From: Ypsolopha sequella
Taxonomy: Eukaryota > Arthropoda > Insecta > Lepidoptera > Ypsolophidae
DNA: 64,000 nt
Assembly: GCA_934047225.1 (NCBI GenBank)
Contig: OW203990.1
Span: 24,407,045 to 24,471,044 of the forward strand
Reading direction: 5' to 3'
Shown here: positions 9,889-20,982 of the stretch, in pieces
Layout of the letters: the number at the start of each line of letters is the position of its first letter
Numbering within the stretch: the first letter of the stretch is position 1
Made by a program: the position numbers and the translations under genes
The notes under the pieces: generated by a model
What the model was told of the DNA's origin: nothing
The model's database searches: none
What the model saw: the letters and a program-made list of their open reading frames with translations, nothing else

Positions 9889-10035
9889 GTAACACGACTT
9901 AACTTTTTGACAGGACTGACCTTATTTTAAGCGCCTTGTCTTTTTCTTTCTGTATCGAAAAGAAAAGGACAGAGTGCTTAAATTAAATATAGTCATGTCA
10001 AATAAATTAGTTGTGTTATACGAAATCCACACCAA
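9889..10035. repeat. MITE family TTGACAGGACT, copy 1
   Basis: The foldback runs from GTAACACGACTTAACTTTTT through TTGACAGGACTGACCTTATT, then inverts through GTCATGTCAAATAAATTAGT to GTTGTGTTATACGAAATCC. Related copies lie at 13245-13385 and 47800-47975. Confidence 0.65.
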
Positions 10036-10326
10036 TAGGCTTGCCCTCTTGTTGTTGGGTTGCCTTAATAAGTTATCTTATATAATAAATTGTCCCATGT
10101 GAGTTGCCTTTTCAGACATCTTGTTTGGAGTGGTTCACTTAGATCCTCACAAGTCTGTTTTTATTAATCATAATCGTAATGGGAAAAGACATAGAAAATT
10201 TGGCCTGAATCGTGCCTCCTTATGGACACTGACAACAAGTTATTTTAACATAAAACAATTATGAGATTATGGCATTATGATGTGAGTTTATTTTTTATAA
10301 AATTAAAATTTCAGACGACATTATAA

Positions 10327-10562
10327 TCATATTAGAATATATTCTCCATTCTTTGTTATATGGAAATCAGGTGCCTTATGATTGTGATTCTCAAGCAAAT
10401 ATATAATTTCATTCAAATCATTTAGTTTTGCTCTAGCCTTGCAATTGTATTTTGTTTTTTGTACACACTGGTAATAAAGTCTGTTTGCTTCACTAAACGT
10501 ATATCCATTTAATAAAAGTAGTGGCTTATGTCTTCGACTCCATACAAAGTTTGCTTGTCTAC
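10327..10562 (-). CDS. mod(mdg4): Alternative C-terminal FLYWCH exon F (no start codon)
   Basis: This intact exon has no ATG anywhere in its frame, so a start-based search misses it. The acceptor GATATCTTCAG is followed by GT (phase 1), then 77 codons to TGA at 10329-10327. It encodes RRHKPLLLLNGYTFSEAN (residues 9-26), Tyr30, Cys32, Cys40-Lys-Ala-Arg-Ala and His59-Asn-His61-Lys-Ala-Pro, then DFHITKNGEYILI. It is most like exons C and D. AATAAA on the minus strand at 10292-10287, 35 bases after the stop, is a good poly(A) signal. Because it cannot start translation alone, it supports splicing of these exons to a shared upstream module. Confidence 0.85.
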
Positions 10563-11307
10563 CTGAAGATATCAGATTAGTTGATATAATTATTCAGTTA
10601 GGAACTTTTTACTGCGAGATACTTATGGTATATTTCATGTTGGTAATAAACTTTCATGTCTGTTTACAAAAAAAACACTCACCAGTCATAACAAAAAATT
10701 ATTGTGACAGAAATTATTAATTTGAAATTAACTTTAATTCCACTCAATGGTCAAAATGTAATCACACAAAAGCCACTTGTGCTTTAACCTACCTGTCTCT
10801 GCTTGTTTTGCAAAAATATATAAAATGTAAATATAAACCAAAATTGTATAAGAAATTTAAAATAACATCCCAATTTATACTTTATTTGTTGAATATTAAA
10901 AATGTTTAAATTTAACAGATTTATAGCTATTTATTTAGTATGCCAAGTTCAGTACTCACCCATTCTGTCAGTATATTCAACAGTAATCATGTAATTAATA
11001 ATATCAAATTATTATTAAAAACAAAACCATTTCGATTTCAATATTAAAATAATTAAGATTAGTACATGTAGGTATTAATTTTCCATTGTTTCATTCCCTT
11101 TGATTTTTTTAATTATTTGTAACTATCTCACTTGAGACATAGGGTTGATCCATGTAATTACACATTAAAATGAAATAGAATTCGGAAAATTAAAAATTCC
11201 AACGCTACAAAAAACATAATTTTCCTATTGAACATAAATCACAAAACACAAGTTCTTGCTGAAACAAAGGGTCAGAGTTTCAAGTAAAGGGCAGATGAAA
11301 CTGTTTG
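10563..11307. other. AT-rich sequence upstream of exon F
   Basis: No further FLYWCH-type exon, RNA gene or clear repeat is visible. If exon F has its own promoter it should lie here, but I cannot identify one. Confidence 0.35.
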
Positions 11308-11582
11308 GTCAGAGTCAGTGGCGTGCATTTAACTTTTTTCTGGAAAAGCAATCAGAAGGTCAAGTTTGACAATAAAAAAAATTTGAAAAAAATTAAATAA
11401 CACTTAAAAAAAATAAGTTTGTATGACGCTACGGTAGGCACTGCCTACCATAGAGTGAACATTTTCAAACAAACTTTTTTTTTTTAAAGTGTTATTTAAA
11501 TTTTTTCATATTTTTTATTGTCAAACTTGACCTTCTGATTGCTTTTCCGGAAAAAAGCTCAATGCACGCCACTGGTCAGAGT
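11308..11582. mobile_element. hAT-like MITE with 8-bp target duplication
   Basis: The element at 11316-11574 starts CAGTGGCGTGC and ends GCACGCCACTG. It is flanked on both sides by the 8-bp GTCAGAGT (11308-11315 and 11575-11582). Its arms pair over about 60 bases, including the shared AATCAGAAGGTCAAGTTTGA. The 8-bp duplication and the CAGTGGCG terminus are typical of hAT elements. Non-autonomous. Confidence 0.85.
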
Positions 11583-11589
11583 GTTGATA

Positions 11590-12400
11590 AGGGAACATGT
11601 GTAGCAATGTAACAGCTTGGCCCGCCGAGATTGCACCTATTTTTCTTCAGTGCGCCCTTATCTTCATACCCTTATCAAAACAAGACATTGTATAGACCCC
11701 ACATTTGCGTGCAAGTTTGTTGATAATAGAAAAACCTGGCTCAGTTATGGAATATGTTCTGTTGATGTGGAATCCCATATTTTTTGGCATAAAAGTCTCC
11801 ATTTATAGAGCTATTATGCGATATTTCTCATAACGAAATTTAATCGTTTTCCAGAAGAAAAATTTTTAGAATTTCATTTCTAACAAATACGGGGCCTAAT
11901 TCGCTATCTAATGTTCCGTTTTAGGCAGTTAAGTGTGTAAGCTTGCTCTGGACTTGTTTACACACATTTACAAAAAGGTGTATAATGTATAGGTCGAAAT
12001 CTGTTTTGAAAATCTAGGTTAAGTTAGGTTTCAACTTTATAAAACAAGTAAGAGCCAAGCGAAACGGAGCGTAGCTAGGCGTCCCTTAGTCTAATACAAA
12101 AAGGTGTATAATGCATAGGTTGAAATCTTTTTGGAAAAACTGAGACACCGTTTAGTCCATATACCAACAGACTATATTCCAAATTTCTTCCAGAGGATAT
12201 ATGTAGCAATATCACAGTTTGGACCGATGCCAATGCACTTATTTTTCTTCAATGTCCCCTTATGTACCCTAACCAAAAAAGACATTGTACAGACCCCACA
12301 TTTGCCAGTCAAGTTGATTGATATTAGAATAACCTCTAGGTTTCATTTGGTACAGGATTTATGTAGGTAACAACCAATAATGAAACTTGGAGGCAAAAGT
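11590..12400 (+). repeat. Pair of diverged direct repeats
   Basis: Two related stretches (about 11595-11760 and 12190-12350) share CACCTATTTTTCTTCAGTGC / CACTTATTTTTCTTCAATGT and GACATTGTATAGACCCCACA / GACATTGTACAGACCCCACA. A second shared motif, AAAAGGTGTATAATG, occurs at 11974 and 12100. The short frames inside (11617-11808, 12131-12370) are not conserved between the copies. It looks like an old tandem duplication of non-coding or transposon sequence. Confidence 0.5.
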
Positions 12401-13244
12401 AGAACTGGTATGTTTTATGAACTATTACTATGCACTTACCAGTTGTTGATCCGGCATACAGCTACTACACTCACAAGACGTTATCACTTACACTATTTAC
12501 ACACAATACACTAAATATAGGCCTTCTTAGCCAAAAAAAACAAATATGATGGTATTCAAAACACGACACTTTGCCAGGTTATATTTAAAATTTGATAAAC
12601 TATTACACACACTATTATAAATACATAATGGCTTTGAACGATAATTACTTCATTTTATTATAAATTACGCATTAATGTATTAATACCGCCCAAAAAACAA
12701 CAATATTCGCGAGTGTTTATTTGTCAACACTTTACCAAGACCAGCGACGTAAATTGACGGATCCAAAATTCCAAACAGTAGCACAAACGTCAAAATACGC
12801 TTACATTTTACTTAGCTCAGTGTTCGCTTGCCCTAAGCAGCCAATAACAGTAAAATGGTGTAACTTTATAACGGGGATTAAGAATATTGATGAAATTGAG
12901 TTATTATTTAGACTAATTCGAAGATTCGGGAAGTATACAATTAAATAGCTTGTAGATAGCACAACAAATTGAGTACCTAACTGCAATAAAGATGTAACAC
13001 AAAGCCCACGCAGACAGAAAAGCGTTAAATGTTCTTTCGGTCAAATTATCTGGATCTAGCGCACATAGAGAGTGAACAAGTGTTTCATTTCATGATTGCA
13101 ACAAACTTTGTACGAGAAACAGTGTTTCAATAGCTCATCTTCCGGAGACGCAGCATTAATTTGTAGATCACAAAGGTAAAAAAAAATTGGTATATAATAT
13201 TAACAAAAAGATTCATTTACCGATTCGGTGAAGCACATCTCAAG
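12401..13244. other. AT-rich sequence, nothing recognised
   Basis: No exon, RNA gene or clear repeat. Overlapping short frames on both strands near 12721-12986 lack any recognisable motif. Confidence 0.35.
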
Positions 13245-13385
13245 TTATTTGACAGGACTAAACTTAATTAAAGCGTTCTATCCTTGTCTTTTCGATAAAG
13301 AAAGAAAAAGACAGGACGCTTAAAATAAGGTTAGTTCTGTTAAATAAGTTAAGACGTGTTATGCCGAATCGATACCATTGTTCAT
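13245..13385. repeat. MITE family TTGACAGGACT, copy 2
   Basis: TTGACAGGACTAAACTTAAT on the left pairs with AGGTTAGTTCTGTTAAATAA on the right around an A/G-rich centre (GATAAAGAAAGAAAAAGAC). Same family as 9889-10035 and 47800-47975. Confidence 0.65.
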
Positions 13386-13508
13386 TTTCCCACATTGCTT
13401 AAAGAAGAAGGGCGATTTTTATTTTATTATTGTAATTAATTAATGTAATTAAGATAAGACTAAACTTATAAACCTGGAGAGATCACAAAGAGCAATTATA
13501 AAAGTAAC

Positions 13509-13954
13509 TGTTCACGCTAGACCGTGACGCATGATTCGCACCCGCAGGCGGGGATGACCCCCCCCCCGCCGCGCGCCGGTCGAGGCGCGCGCGGGCGCTC
13601 GTTCGGTCTGTTCGGATCGACGAGCCTCTCTAGGCGCACGCGCGCGCGCCCGCGCAGCCGACAGCTCTAAACAATAGACATTCGCGTCAGCACAAACAAT
13701 ATCGCGTACCTAAAGTGTAGTGTTAATACAAGTGCTGTGTACATCACTCAAACCAGGACATTCAATACATCCCTGCACAGACGCCAGCTCAACTAGCCAA
13801 CAAGAAGGCTCAGCACGTCACCGCATCTCCTGTCGGCCCATCGAGAACAACATTCCAAAGCAAGGTCAGTCAGTTTACCCACAATCTTTTTCTTATCCTG
13901 TCTACTCTCCCATTCAAATTCCATCAGCCCTGCATCCTGTAGCCAGCGGCTACA
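13509..13954 (+). repeat. 5' long terminal repeat
   Basis: Starts TGTTCACGC and ends GGCTACA. It contains a G/C-rich block with a run of ten C residues near 13558-13567 and an alternating CG stretch. It is about 446 bp and nearly identical to the 3' copy. Confidence 0.88.
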
Positions 13955-14294
13955 TCTGCTTTTTTTACCCGGGTATAGCACGCGCGCGCGCCCGCGCAGC
14001 CGACAGCTCTAAACAATAGACATTCGCGTCAGCACAAACAATATCGCGTACCTAAAGTGTAGTGTTAATACAAGTGCTGTGTACATCACTCAAACCAGGA
14101 CATTCAATACATCCCTGCACAGACGCCAGCTCAACTAGCCAACAAGAAGGCTCAGCACGTCACCGCATCTCCTGTCGGCCCATCGAGAACAACATTCCAA
14201 AGCAAAGGTCAGTTTACCCACAATCTTTTTCTTATCCTGTCTGCTCTCCCACTCAAATTCCATCAGCCCTGCATCCTGTAGCCAGCGGCTACAT
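13955..14294 (+). repeat. Partial second LTR copy with 24-bp internal filler
   Basis: Directly after the 5' LTR a 24-bp stretch (TCTGCTTTTTTTACCCGGGT and AT-AG) also occurs at about 15131 within the element. It is followed by a second copy of the LTR from its CGCGCG stretch (13980) to its CTACA end (14294). This looks like a template-switch or recombination scar. Confidence 0.75.
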
Positions 14295-15650
14295 TTTTGG
14301 TCCTTCGGCCGGATCGAATTCTGGTCCTTACAGTCCATTTTCACAATTTTGGCCCTTCAAACCGCTACTGAACCAGCCCCCGTCGATTTACTACAGTCCA
14401 TTTTCACCCGGTTACATATTTTGCCCCCTTTCCCGGCAAAAAATATTTTGTGGTTTCGAATACCTATCGCGGGTAGATAATTAGAACCGCCGCCTGGAAC
14501 ATTCCATTTATCGGTTAGAACCGACCCCCCCACGCCCTTTTACAGAATAACTCATTTTCATCACGGTTGTAATTATTGTTCAGCTCAGATAATATAATTA
14601 TATCCATTCGGCCCAATTGTTTATTACAGTCCACTATATTTCTTTATTAAACCCCCCCCGTCACTTCCAGGGATTAATTATCAGCCCTTATAAACCCCAT
14701 ACGTAAAATTAATTAAACTCAAAGTCAGCATTTTGCTCAACATTTTTTACATGTAATTCCCGACCCAATCTTTTCAAATGTTCTCGAAGTGATTCAACTT
14801 TGCTCGTAAATACATAGTTCACATTTTAGTTTCATATCGTGTTACAACGTTTTGAGTACCTACACTTCACTTTGTTTTCTATCGCGCGAAGAGGTGCAAA
14901 TCTACCCACTGTCAAAGATAGTTCTCGTATCTTGCGAGATATTTTTTTGTGAGAGTATAAATTCGCTTTATTTCGTGCATATACATACGTATTACGTATA
15001 TTACTAAAGCGTGATTTCAAGGCAAATAACATAAAAGTGAACAGGTTCATCAGCCCTTTTCGATATTTTTGTGTTGCGGTAATCTCACGTCGCAGTAATA
15101 TATTGCCGGACCGTTTATTTGTGTTATTGTCTGCTTTTTTTACCCGGGTATATATATATATAGCACAAATATAGTAAACAATTTTTTTTTTTTCTCTTCT
15201 CATCTCTGATCTTGTTGTTTGTGGTACACATATAGGGTGTTCCAAGTTGGTGTATCGGCTCATATACAGGTTGTTTTTTAAAAAAAATTTTTTTTTTTTT
15301 TTTTTTCCTCTGTCGTGTTTATTTTCCGTGTTCCGTTTGAACATAGTCTTTGTTTTTTTTTTTTCGGCCCGCGCAAGTTACAAGCTATCCGCACGTTGGA
15401 GTTGGTAGCGCTCAAGTTTTTAATAACTCATTTTCACATATAGTCACACTCATCACACATTCAATCAGCACATACACACTCAGCTCATTTTCACTCACAC
15501 ATTCAATCAGCACATATAGACACACTCAGCTCATTTTCACTCACACATTCACTCATCAGATACACATTCAGCTCATTTTCACTCAATGAAACCAGCACTC
15601 AGTCATCACACACACACTCATCACATACACACTCAGTTCATTTTCACTCA
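14295..15650 (+). other. Non-coding internal region of the LTR element
   Basis: Contains a remnant open stretch to 14484, C-rich tracts, a T-rich tract near 15287-15306, and a tandem repeat of CACTCA/CACACA type (about 15440-15645, unit containing CAGCTCATTTTCACTCA). The frames here look like sequence-composition artefacts. Confidence 0.55.
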
Positions 15651-16313
15651 ATGACTCCAGCTCCAACAGAGAATTCTTGTAACTCCGCACAACGTGTAGT
15701 GAACGTCACTAACACACCAATAATAGCAGACGTACATGGTCAATTTCACTCAGCACGAGCCCTGTTAGGTTTTATCTCACGTCGCGGTACTCCAGTTCTC
15801 ATTCGCTCAGACTGCGGCACAAACTATGATGCAATCACTCACAAGCTCGCGAATCAGCACATAACTTGGTTCGGCGCTCTGCACGAAATAATACTCAACT
15901 CAAGACCCTTCTGCCCGATTTTATCCGATCCTACGGACTTTGACCCTCTCACGGCCGGACATTTCATTGTTGGTCGTCCGCTCACCGCTCTACCTGAGCA
16001 GTCTTTTTACGACGGACCCATATCTGTTCTTAGGCGCTTTCAGCTCATTCAAGCGCTCTCTCAGCGCTTTTGGATTCTCTGGTCCAGATCCTACCTCCAT
16101 ACCCTGCAAACCCGCCCCAATCAGCTCTCCCCTTCCTCCCCTCCTCAAGTGGGTGAACTGGTCCTCATCAAAGAGGATGACTTGCCTCCGCTCCAATGGA
16201 AGTTGGGGAGAATTCTCCGCACAATGCCTGGCAGGGATGGAGTGGTCCAGGTTGTGGATCTGGACACAGCCCATGGAGCCGCAGCCCCGGCCCCCCCAGG
16301 ATGTTCACGCTAG
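15651..16313 (+). pseudogene. Bel/Pao integrase C-terminal fragment
   Basis: A 220-codon open frame whose middle and end match Bel/Pao integrases as I know them: RSDCGTNYD near residues 61-69, HEIILNSRPFCPILSDPTDF, LTAGHFIVGRPLTALPE, FWILWSRSYLHTLQ and the C-terminal domain LVLIKEDDLPPLQWKLGRI. The zinc-binding N-terminus and most of the catalytic core are missing; the sequence jumps from the second Asp region to the segment after the catalytic Glu. The start is arbitrary because the upstream gag-pol is deleted. The frame runs to the 3' LTR, as in full-length elements. It cannot encode an active integrase. Confidence 0.85.
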
Positions 16314-16744
16314 ACCGTGACGCATGATTCGCACCCGCAGGCGGGGATGACCCCCCCCCCGCCGCGCGCCGGTCGAGGCGCGCGCGGGCGCTCGTTCGGT
16401 CTGTTCGGATCGACGAGCCTCTCTAGGCGCACGCGCGCGCGCCCGCGCAGCCGACAGCTCTAAACAATAGACATTCGCGTCAGCACAAACAATATCGCGT
16501 ACCTAAAGTGTAGTGTTAATACAAGTGCTGTGTACATCACTCAAACCAGGACATTCAATACATCCCTGCACAGACGCCAGCTCAACTAGCCAACAAGAAG
16601 GCTCAGCACGTCACCGCATCTCCTGTCGGCCCATCGAGAACAACATTCCAAAGCAAAGGTCAGTTTACCCACAATCTTTTTCTTATCCTGTCTGCTCTCC
16701 CACTCAAATTCCATCAGCCCTGCATCCTGTAGCCAGCGGCTACA
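16302..16744 (+). repeat. 3' long terminal repeat
   Basis: TGTTCACGC to GGCTACA, 443 bp, followed by the GTAAC target duplication. The frame at 16513-16758 inside it is not a gene. Confidence 0.88.
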
Positions 16745-16959
16745 GTAACCTTATTTAAGAAATTCCTACATTCAACAACAGCTTTATATAAAGAATTCTC
16801 AGTACTCACTATTCAACAACTTTATATCAAAAATATAATCTTAAGTCATCTATGTCTATTCTATGGATCTATGTCTCTATGTCTATTTACTTCTAGGGCT
16901 TCGAGGGCATTCATTTTCCTTCCTTTCTTGCATCTATGCAATAATTGTGAACTCAGGTG

Positions 16960-17083
16960 ATTGATAGCACGTGGATGACAGTAGCAGGGGGGCGCAGCTG
17001 TGAAACAAGAAGTATGGTAGCGGCGTTAGTTCCGATGTTGGACACAACCAATCCAAGCGCCATAAGATCCTTGCAGCACTGTA
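16960..17083 (-). repeat. MITE family TACAGTGCT-CAAGG, partial copy
   Basis: On the minus strand it begins TACAGTGCTGCAAGGATCTT and contains GGATTGGTTGTGTCCAACAT and AACTAACGCCGCTACC. Related to the complete element at 62732-62880 and to pieces at 20107-20190 and 22838-22923. Confidence 0.6.
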
Positions 17084-18759
17084 CCTTCATTTACTTTTAA
17101 TTTTATTTTGACATTTATCTACCCTAAGACTTAGTTAGCTATACTTTTACTGTTAACCTATTCCAATCAGCCCGACGATGTCAAATAGACGAAACTAGTC
17201 GCAATAATTAAGGAAATAAAATAGTGGAACTCGTACAAGAAGACTTTGATTAGTGTTAATATTTTTTAATTTTCTCAGTTTTGGTGTGGACATATTTTGA
17301 ACAATTTCAAATTTTTAATTTTTTTGTTACACCGTGATATGTGAGCAAATAAACGCTATTTTTGTGCCAAATTTCATGTATTTATCTTTAACGATGCTGA
17401 AGTTATGAGCCTGTGACATACTGGTTTCGAGAAATCTTTAAAAAATATATATATATATGTAAGTCCCCCCCCCCCTTATCTCCGAAACTGGTAGACCGAA
17501 AAATATGAGAAAAATGTCGATTATAGATCATAATTGACCAATTACAGATAAACTAAAGCGATTAAAAAAAATTTAGCACAAATGAGAAATATAAATAGAA
17601 TAATAAATAGAAATATTAATTAAAAAAATATTTTATATAAATACAATATGGGTATCAAATTGTAAGTATTAAAAAGTTGATTGTAAAAATATATACTTTT
17701 ACTTTATTTACTGGCACTGATTTCAAGAAATATTAAAAAAAAAACGAAAATATGTATCTCCCTTATCTCCAAAACTGGTGGACCAAAAATATGAAAGAAA
17801 TCATGGGAATATGTGTTTACGTAAAGATTACAAGACAGTTAAAGCGGTTGAGAAATTCATTAAAAAAAATTACAAAATTAAAGTTATCATCCACAATACG
17901 GAACCCTAGCTACGCGAGTCTGACTCGCACAGGCCCGGTTTTTTTTTGTAAGTTTACGAAAGGGTGGCGGAATATAGTCCCAACATTTAGTTTTATAAAC
18001 AAATAAGATGATACCTTTGTTTTTATGACCCCGAGGAATAGCGTGGCTAGGTATAACTTTTGTCTATACTCCATTCAAAGAGTCGAAGTATAAGGAAAGA
18101 AAATACTCACAACTCATTGGTTAATGCGCGTGATCTTCATTAGCCAACATGTTTCTTACATGTCGGATTTTTTTTCAGTACGTTTATAGCTGTCACAGTG
18201 TTCGGACGTGCGTGTTAGTGAAAGACAAAGTGTCAAAAGACAAAGGCAAAGAAAAAAGTGACTGTAATACAGTTTAAACTAAAACAGTTGCAACATTTTA
18301 TTGTCTCTACTATTAAATAATTTGCAAACCAATGCATCTCTGCTATTATATTGTTAGAAAACATGTAGTCTAAATTTGTACACTGACTTCGTCAATTGGT
18401 GACCAATAAATACATTTTTATTTATTTTATTTATTTATTTATGTCTGATATTGTAAACTCAGTAATGAGAAACCATAAAAAGACGCCCTTTTTCGTCAAC
18501 ACAAAAATCTTCAATTTACACTCATAACGCTTTAAGATATACCGCTTTAAGAAAACCGTGTCCCTTAGAAAGTGCTAACAATGAAGATTACGACCGTACC
18601 ATTGCGAGCTCAACCTCATTGAGCTTATTTGGGCTCAAGTCAAATGCATGGTGGCTTCGCAAAATACTACTAGATACACGACGTTAACAATCTGCTAATA
18701 AATACGATTAAAAAAATTTGATTGATTTTTTGGAGGAACTGTGTTCAGGATTAGGAAGT
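17084..18759. other. AT-rich sequence with a dispersed repeat fragment
   Basis: The stretch at about 17275-17420 (with GTGCCAAATTTCATGTATTT and GAGCCTGTGACATAC) reappears at 57060-57185 (GTGCCAAATTTCAAGTCGGT and GAGGCTGTGACATAC), so both are pieces of one dispersed repeat. A run of ten C residues lies near 17466. GGAACCCTAGCTACGCGAG near 17910 belongs to a lepidopteran repeat of the AGGGTTCCGTACCC type. No exon seen. Confidence 0.45.
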
Positions 18760-19260
18760 AAACTCAGTGTTGAGAATGGAATGGAATGAATATTTTTATT
18801 AAAAGTTCTAGCTTATATACTAAATATTATGACAAGGATGACGATAGATGAACAGAGATGAAAGATGTCGAAATGCCGAAAACCGATCTGCACCCGAGGT
18901 TAGCCGAATGCCGGTTCGAGTTGATATATAAACGAGCTCTCGCGCCCGCGCGTCCTCTTAGCTGTGTCGACCGCCGATGGATCAACACCTCGCTCCGTCC
19001 GCGCGCCGCTCTCGCCGTGGAATGTCGTCGTGTGCTCCTCCTAACTCCAGCTGCGTGGAACGGCTCTTTTCAGAGCCAACTTCCGTTTCTCCATGACGAT
19101 GCGGTTCTTATCAGAGCCACCATCTCTGTTTCTCTTAGACGGTCGTGTGGTAACAATTTGATCGTTCTGGTCAAAATATTGGAGAACCTTTTATAATTAA
19201 TGTCGGTTCACTCGGAAGTTCAGTTTCCGAGGGCGCTGAATTTTAAAGTCATGTTTGTAA
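18760..19260 (+). other. GC-rich island with TATA-like box and two histone-type stem-loops
   Basis: TATATAAA at about 18929-18936 is followed by a GC-rich stretch and a 112-codon frame (18858-19196) that matches no histone or other protein I know. GGCTCTTTTCAGAGCC (19062-19077) is a perfect match to the histone mRNA 3' stem-loop consensus (6-bp stem, TTTC loop). GGTTCTTATCAGAGCC (19103-19118) is a near copy with one wobble pair. No histone coding sequence is adjacent. It could be a transposon promoter/terminus or a fossil of a histone 3' end. Confidence 0.4.
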
Positions 19261-19420
19261 GTGTCTAATTTTATTTTAAGTACTTCTTAATTAATTACAT
19301 ATTCTCTGTGTATGTATCACTAAATCTTATAAACTAACATTCAACGAAAATGTTGTTTTTATTTAAAAATAAATATTGAAAGTTGACCCTTAGTCTTTTA
19401 AATTATTATAATTACATAAG

Positions 19421-19529
19421 AAAACAGTTAAATTAAATTTTAGTGAGATATATTTCGGGCCACTTGTGACTGATGCCGGGCCCGAGTGGCCCGAAATATA
19501 TCTCACTAAAATTTAATTTAACTGTTTTT
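19421..19529. repeat. Near-perfect hairpin element
   Basis: AAAACAGTTAAATTAAATTT on the left is mirrored by AAATTTAATTTAACTGTTTT on the right, with GATATATTTCGGGCCACTTG / GAGTGGCCCGAAATATATC inside. The stem is about 48 bp with a short loop. Confidence 0.85.
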
Positions 19530-19713
19530 TTATTTAAAAAATAATAATGCATAGTAGTTGATCGCCGCGCCGCCGGCATGTAAACCTTTCCTTTAAAGCG
19601 GACTCTCTTCACTCATTGTGTCGCTAATCTCTAGCCGCGCGCTTTAACCAATGAGCTGCGAGTATTTTGTTTCCTTATACTTCGACTCTAGGAATGGAGT
19701 ATAGGTACTTTCC

Positions 19714-19942
19714 ATGATTTATATAAAAACGGCTCACCTCAATACGTGTTATGATCGGGAAAGCCGACCAGTTTCAGCAGATTTAGACTGCCTTCATCTG
19801 GGCGAGTAAAGACGTTTACGCGACGACGTTACGTTACGTTACGTCTTTACTCGCCCAGATGAAGGCAGTCTAAATCTGCTGAAACTGGTCGGCTTTCCCG
19901 ATCATAACACGTATTGAGGTGAGCCGTTTTTATATAAATCAT
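19714..19942. repeat. Long near-perfect hairpin element
   Basis: Both arms, over 100 bp each, are nearly identical: ATGATTTATATAAAAACGGC on the left and GCCGTTTTTATATAAATCAT on the right, with CCAGTTTCAGCAGATTTAGA inside. The turn contains repeats of TTACG. A diverged single arm lies at 50688-50754. Transcription through it would give double-stranded RNA. Confidence 0.88.
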
Positions 19943-20982
19943 GAATTATCCTCAAGTCTCATTTAATTCTATAATAGGTACTTTCCATATTCAGAATGTC
20001 TGTGTCATTCAGGAAAAACGAGGGGAAATTTTTTAAACAAAATCGCGCGAAAGCAATTTGAATTCTTTGTAGGAGACTTTGGAACTTTTTGTATATGCAA
20101 GAGCCTGTGCAGTGCTACATGGATCTTGTGGCGCGTGGATTGGTTGTGTCCAAAATTGGAACCAACAACGCTATCATCTCAGACCAATAAACCAATAGAT
20201 AAGATCTAATTAAGCAGAAACCTAGGATGGTAAAGCTATGCTACTTTCACATATACAACTCTCAGTATGAAAAAACAAGAAGACAGTATTTTTATCAGTA
20301 CGTCGATTTCAAGCCGGCTACAGCCCTATCTTTCAAACGCTTGCAACTAGGCATGTATCGGACTACCGGTTTGAAGACTTTATCGATATCGATTTGGATT
20401 AAAAAAAGCCTTAATAATACCTTGTTGTACAGTTAGAAAACTACATAGATTATCATAGTATTTTGTGCAACTGTAACATAATTCAAGTCATTGGGACACG
20501 AGTGCTTATTAACGAAACGAACTAAGTGAGTTTCGTAATAGTTTTGCACAAGTGTCGAAATGTCTATTTATGTTCAGTTGGACACAATACTTAATCTACG
20601 ACCATCAAAAATATCGTATTTTAATCATATTTTCAACTAACAATTTCACGAAAAATGAGAAGAACACTCGTTCATGAACCCCGAGTTCATCGACCGGTAA
20701 TGCTGCCTTGAGTACCAATTAGAAGCAACTAGAATAAAGTGGGCGTGGCTTGAGAAATAAGGTCGGGACTTATTTCTCGTCGCTGTTGTTGATTGGCTCT
20801 CTAGCGGTGTTATAGTAAATTGGGCCAATAGCAGCGCGGAATCACGGTGTTATAATGTAATATTATCAGATAAACAGTATAGGTACTTATAAAACTGATT
20901 CTGATGATGCAATTACCTTATTGTAGTATGGGAGTAGATAAAATAATATATGAAATGGAGAAACCTGCCAAATATTTATGGA
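19943..20982. other. Mostly AT-rich sequence with a MITE piece
   Basis: A partial copy of the TACAGTGCT family lies at about 20107-20190 (GTGCAGTGCTACATGGATCT). The remaining short frames are unsupported. Confidence 0.4.

Larger units (their letters stand above)
13509..16744 (+). mobile_element. Internally deleted Bel/Pao-type LTR retrotransposon
   Basis: Two near-identical long terminal repeats bound this 3.2-kb element, each starting TGTTCACGCTAGACCGTGAC and ending CGGCTACA. The 5-bp target duplication GTAAC flanks it (13504-13508 and 16745-16749). The only family-diagnostic coding left is the C-terminal part of a Bel/Pao integrase (15651-16313); gag, protease and reverse transcriptase are absent. 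Between the 5' LTR and the integrase lie C-rich stretches and a CACTCA-type tandem repeat. The near identity of the LTRs indicates fairly recent insertion, and the deletions indicate it moved with help from a complete relative. Confidence 0.88.

Noticed and set aside
12721..12986. Overlapping small genes on both strands
   Set aside because: No recognisable motif, splice context or conservation signal; likely chance frames.
18760..19260. Solo LTR
   Set aside because: TG-like start and TATA-like box are present, but no target duplication or CA end could be found.
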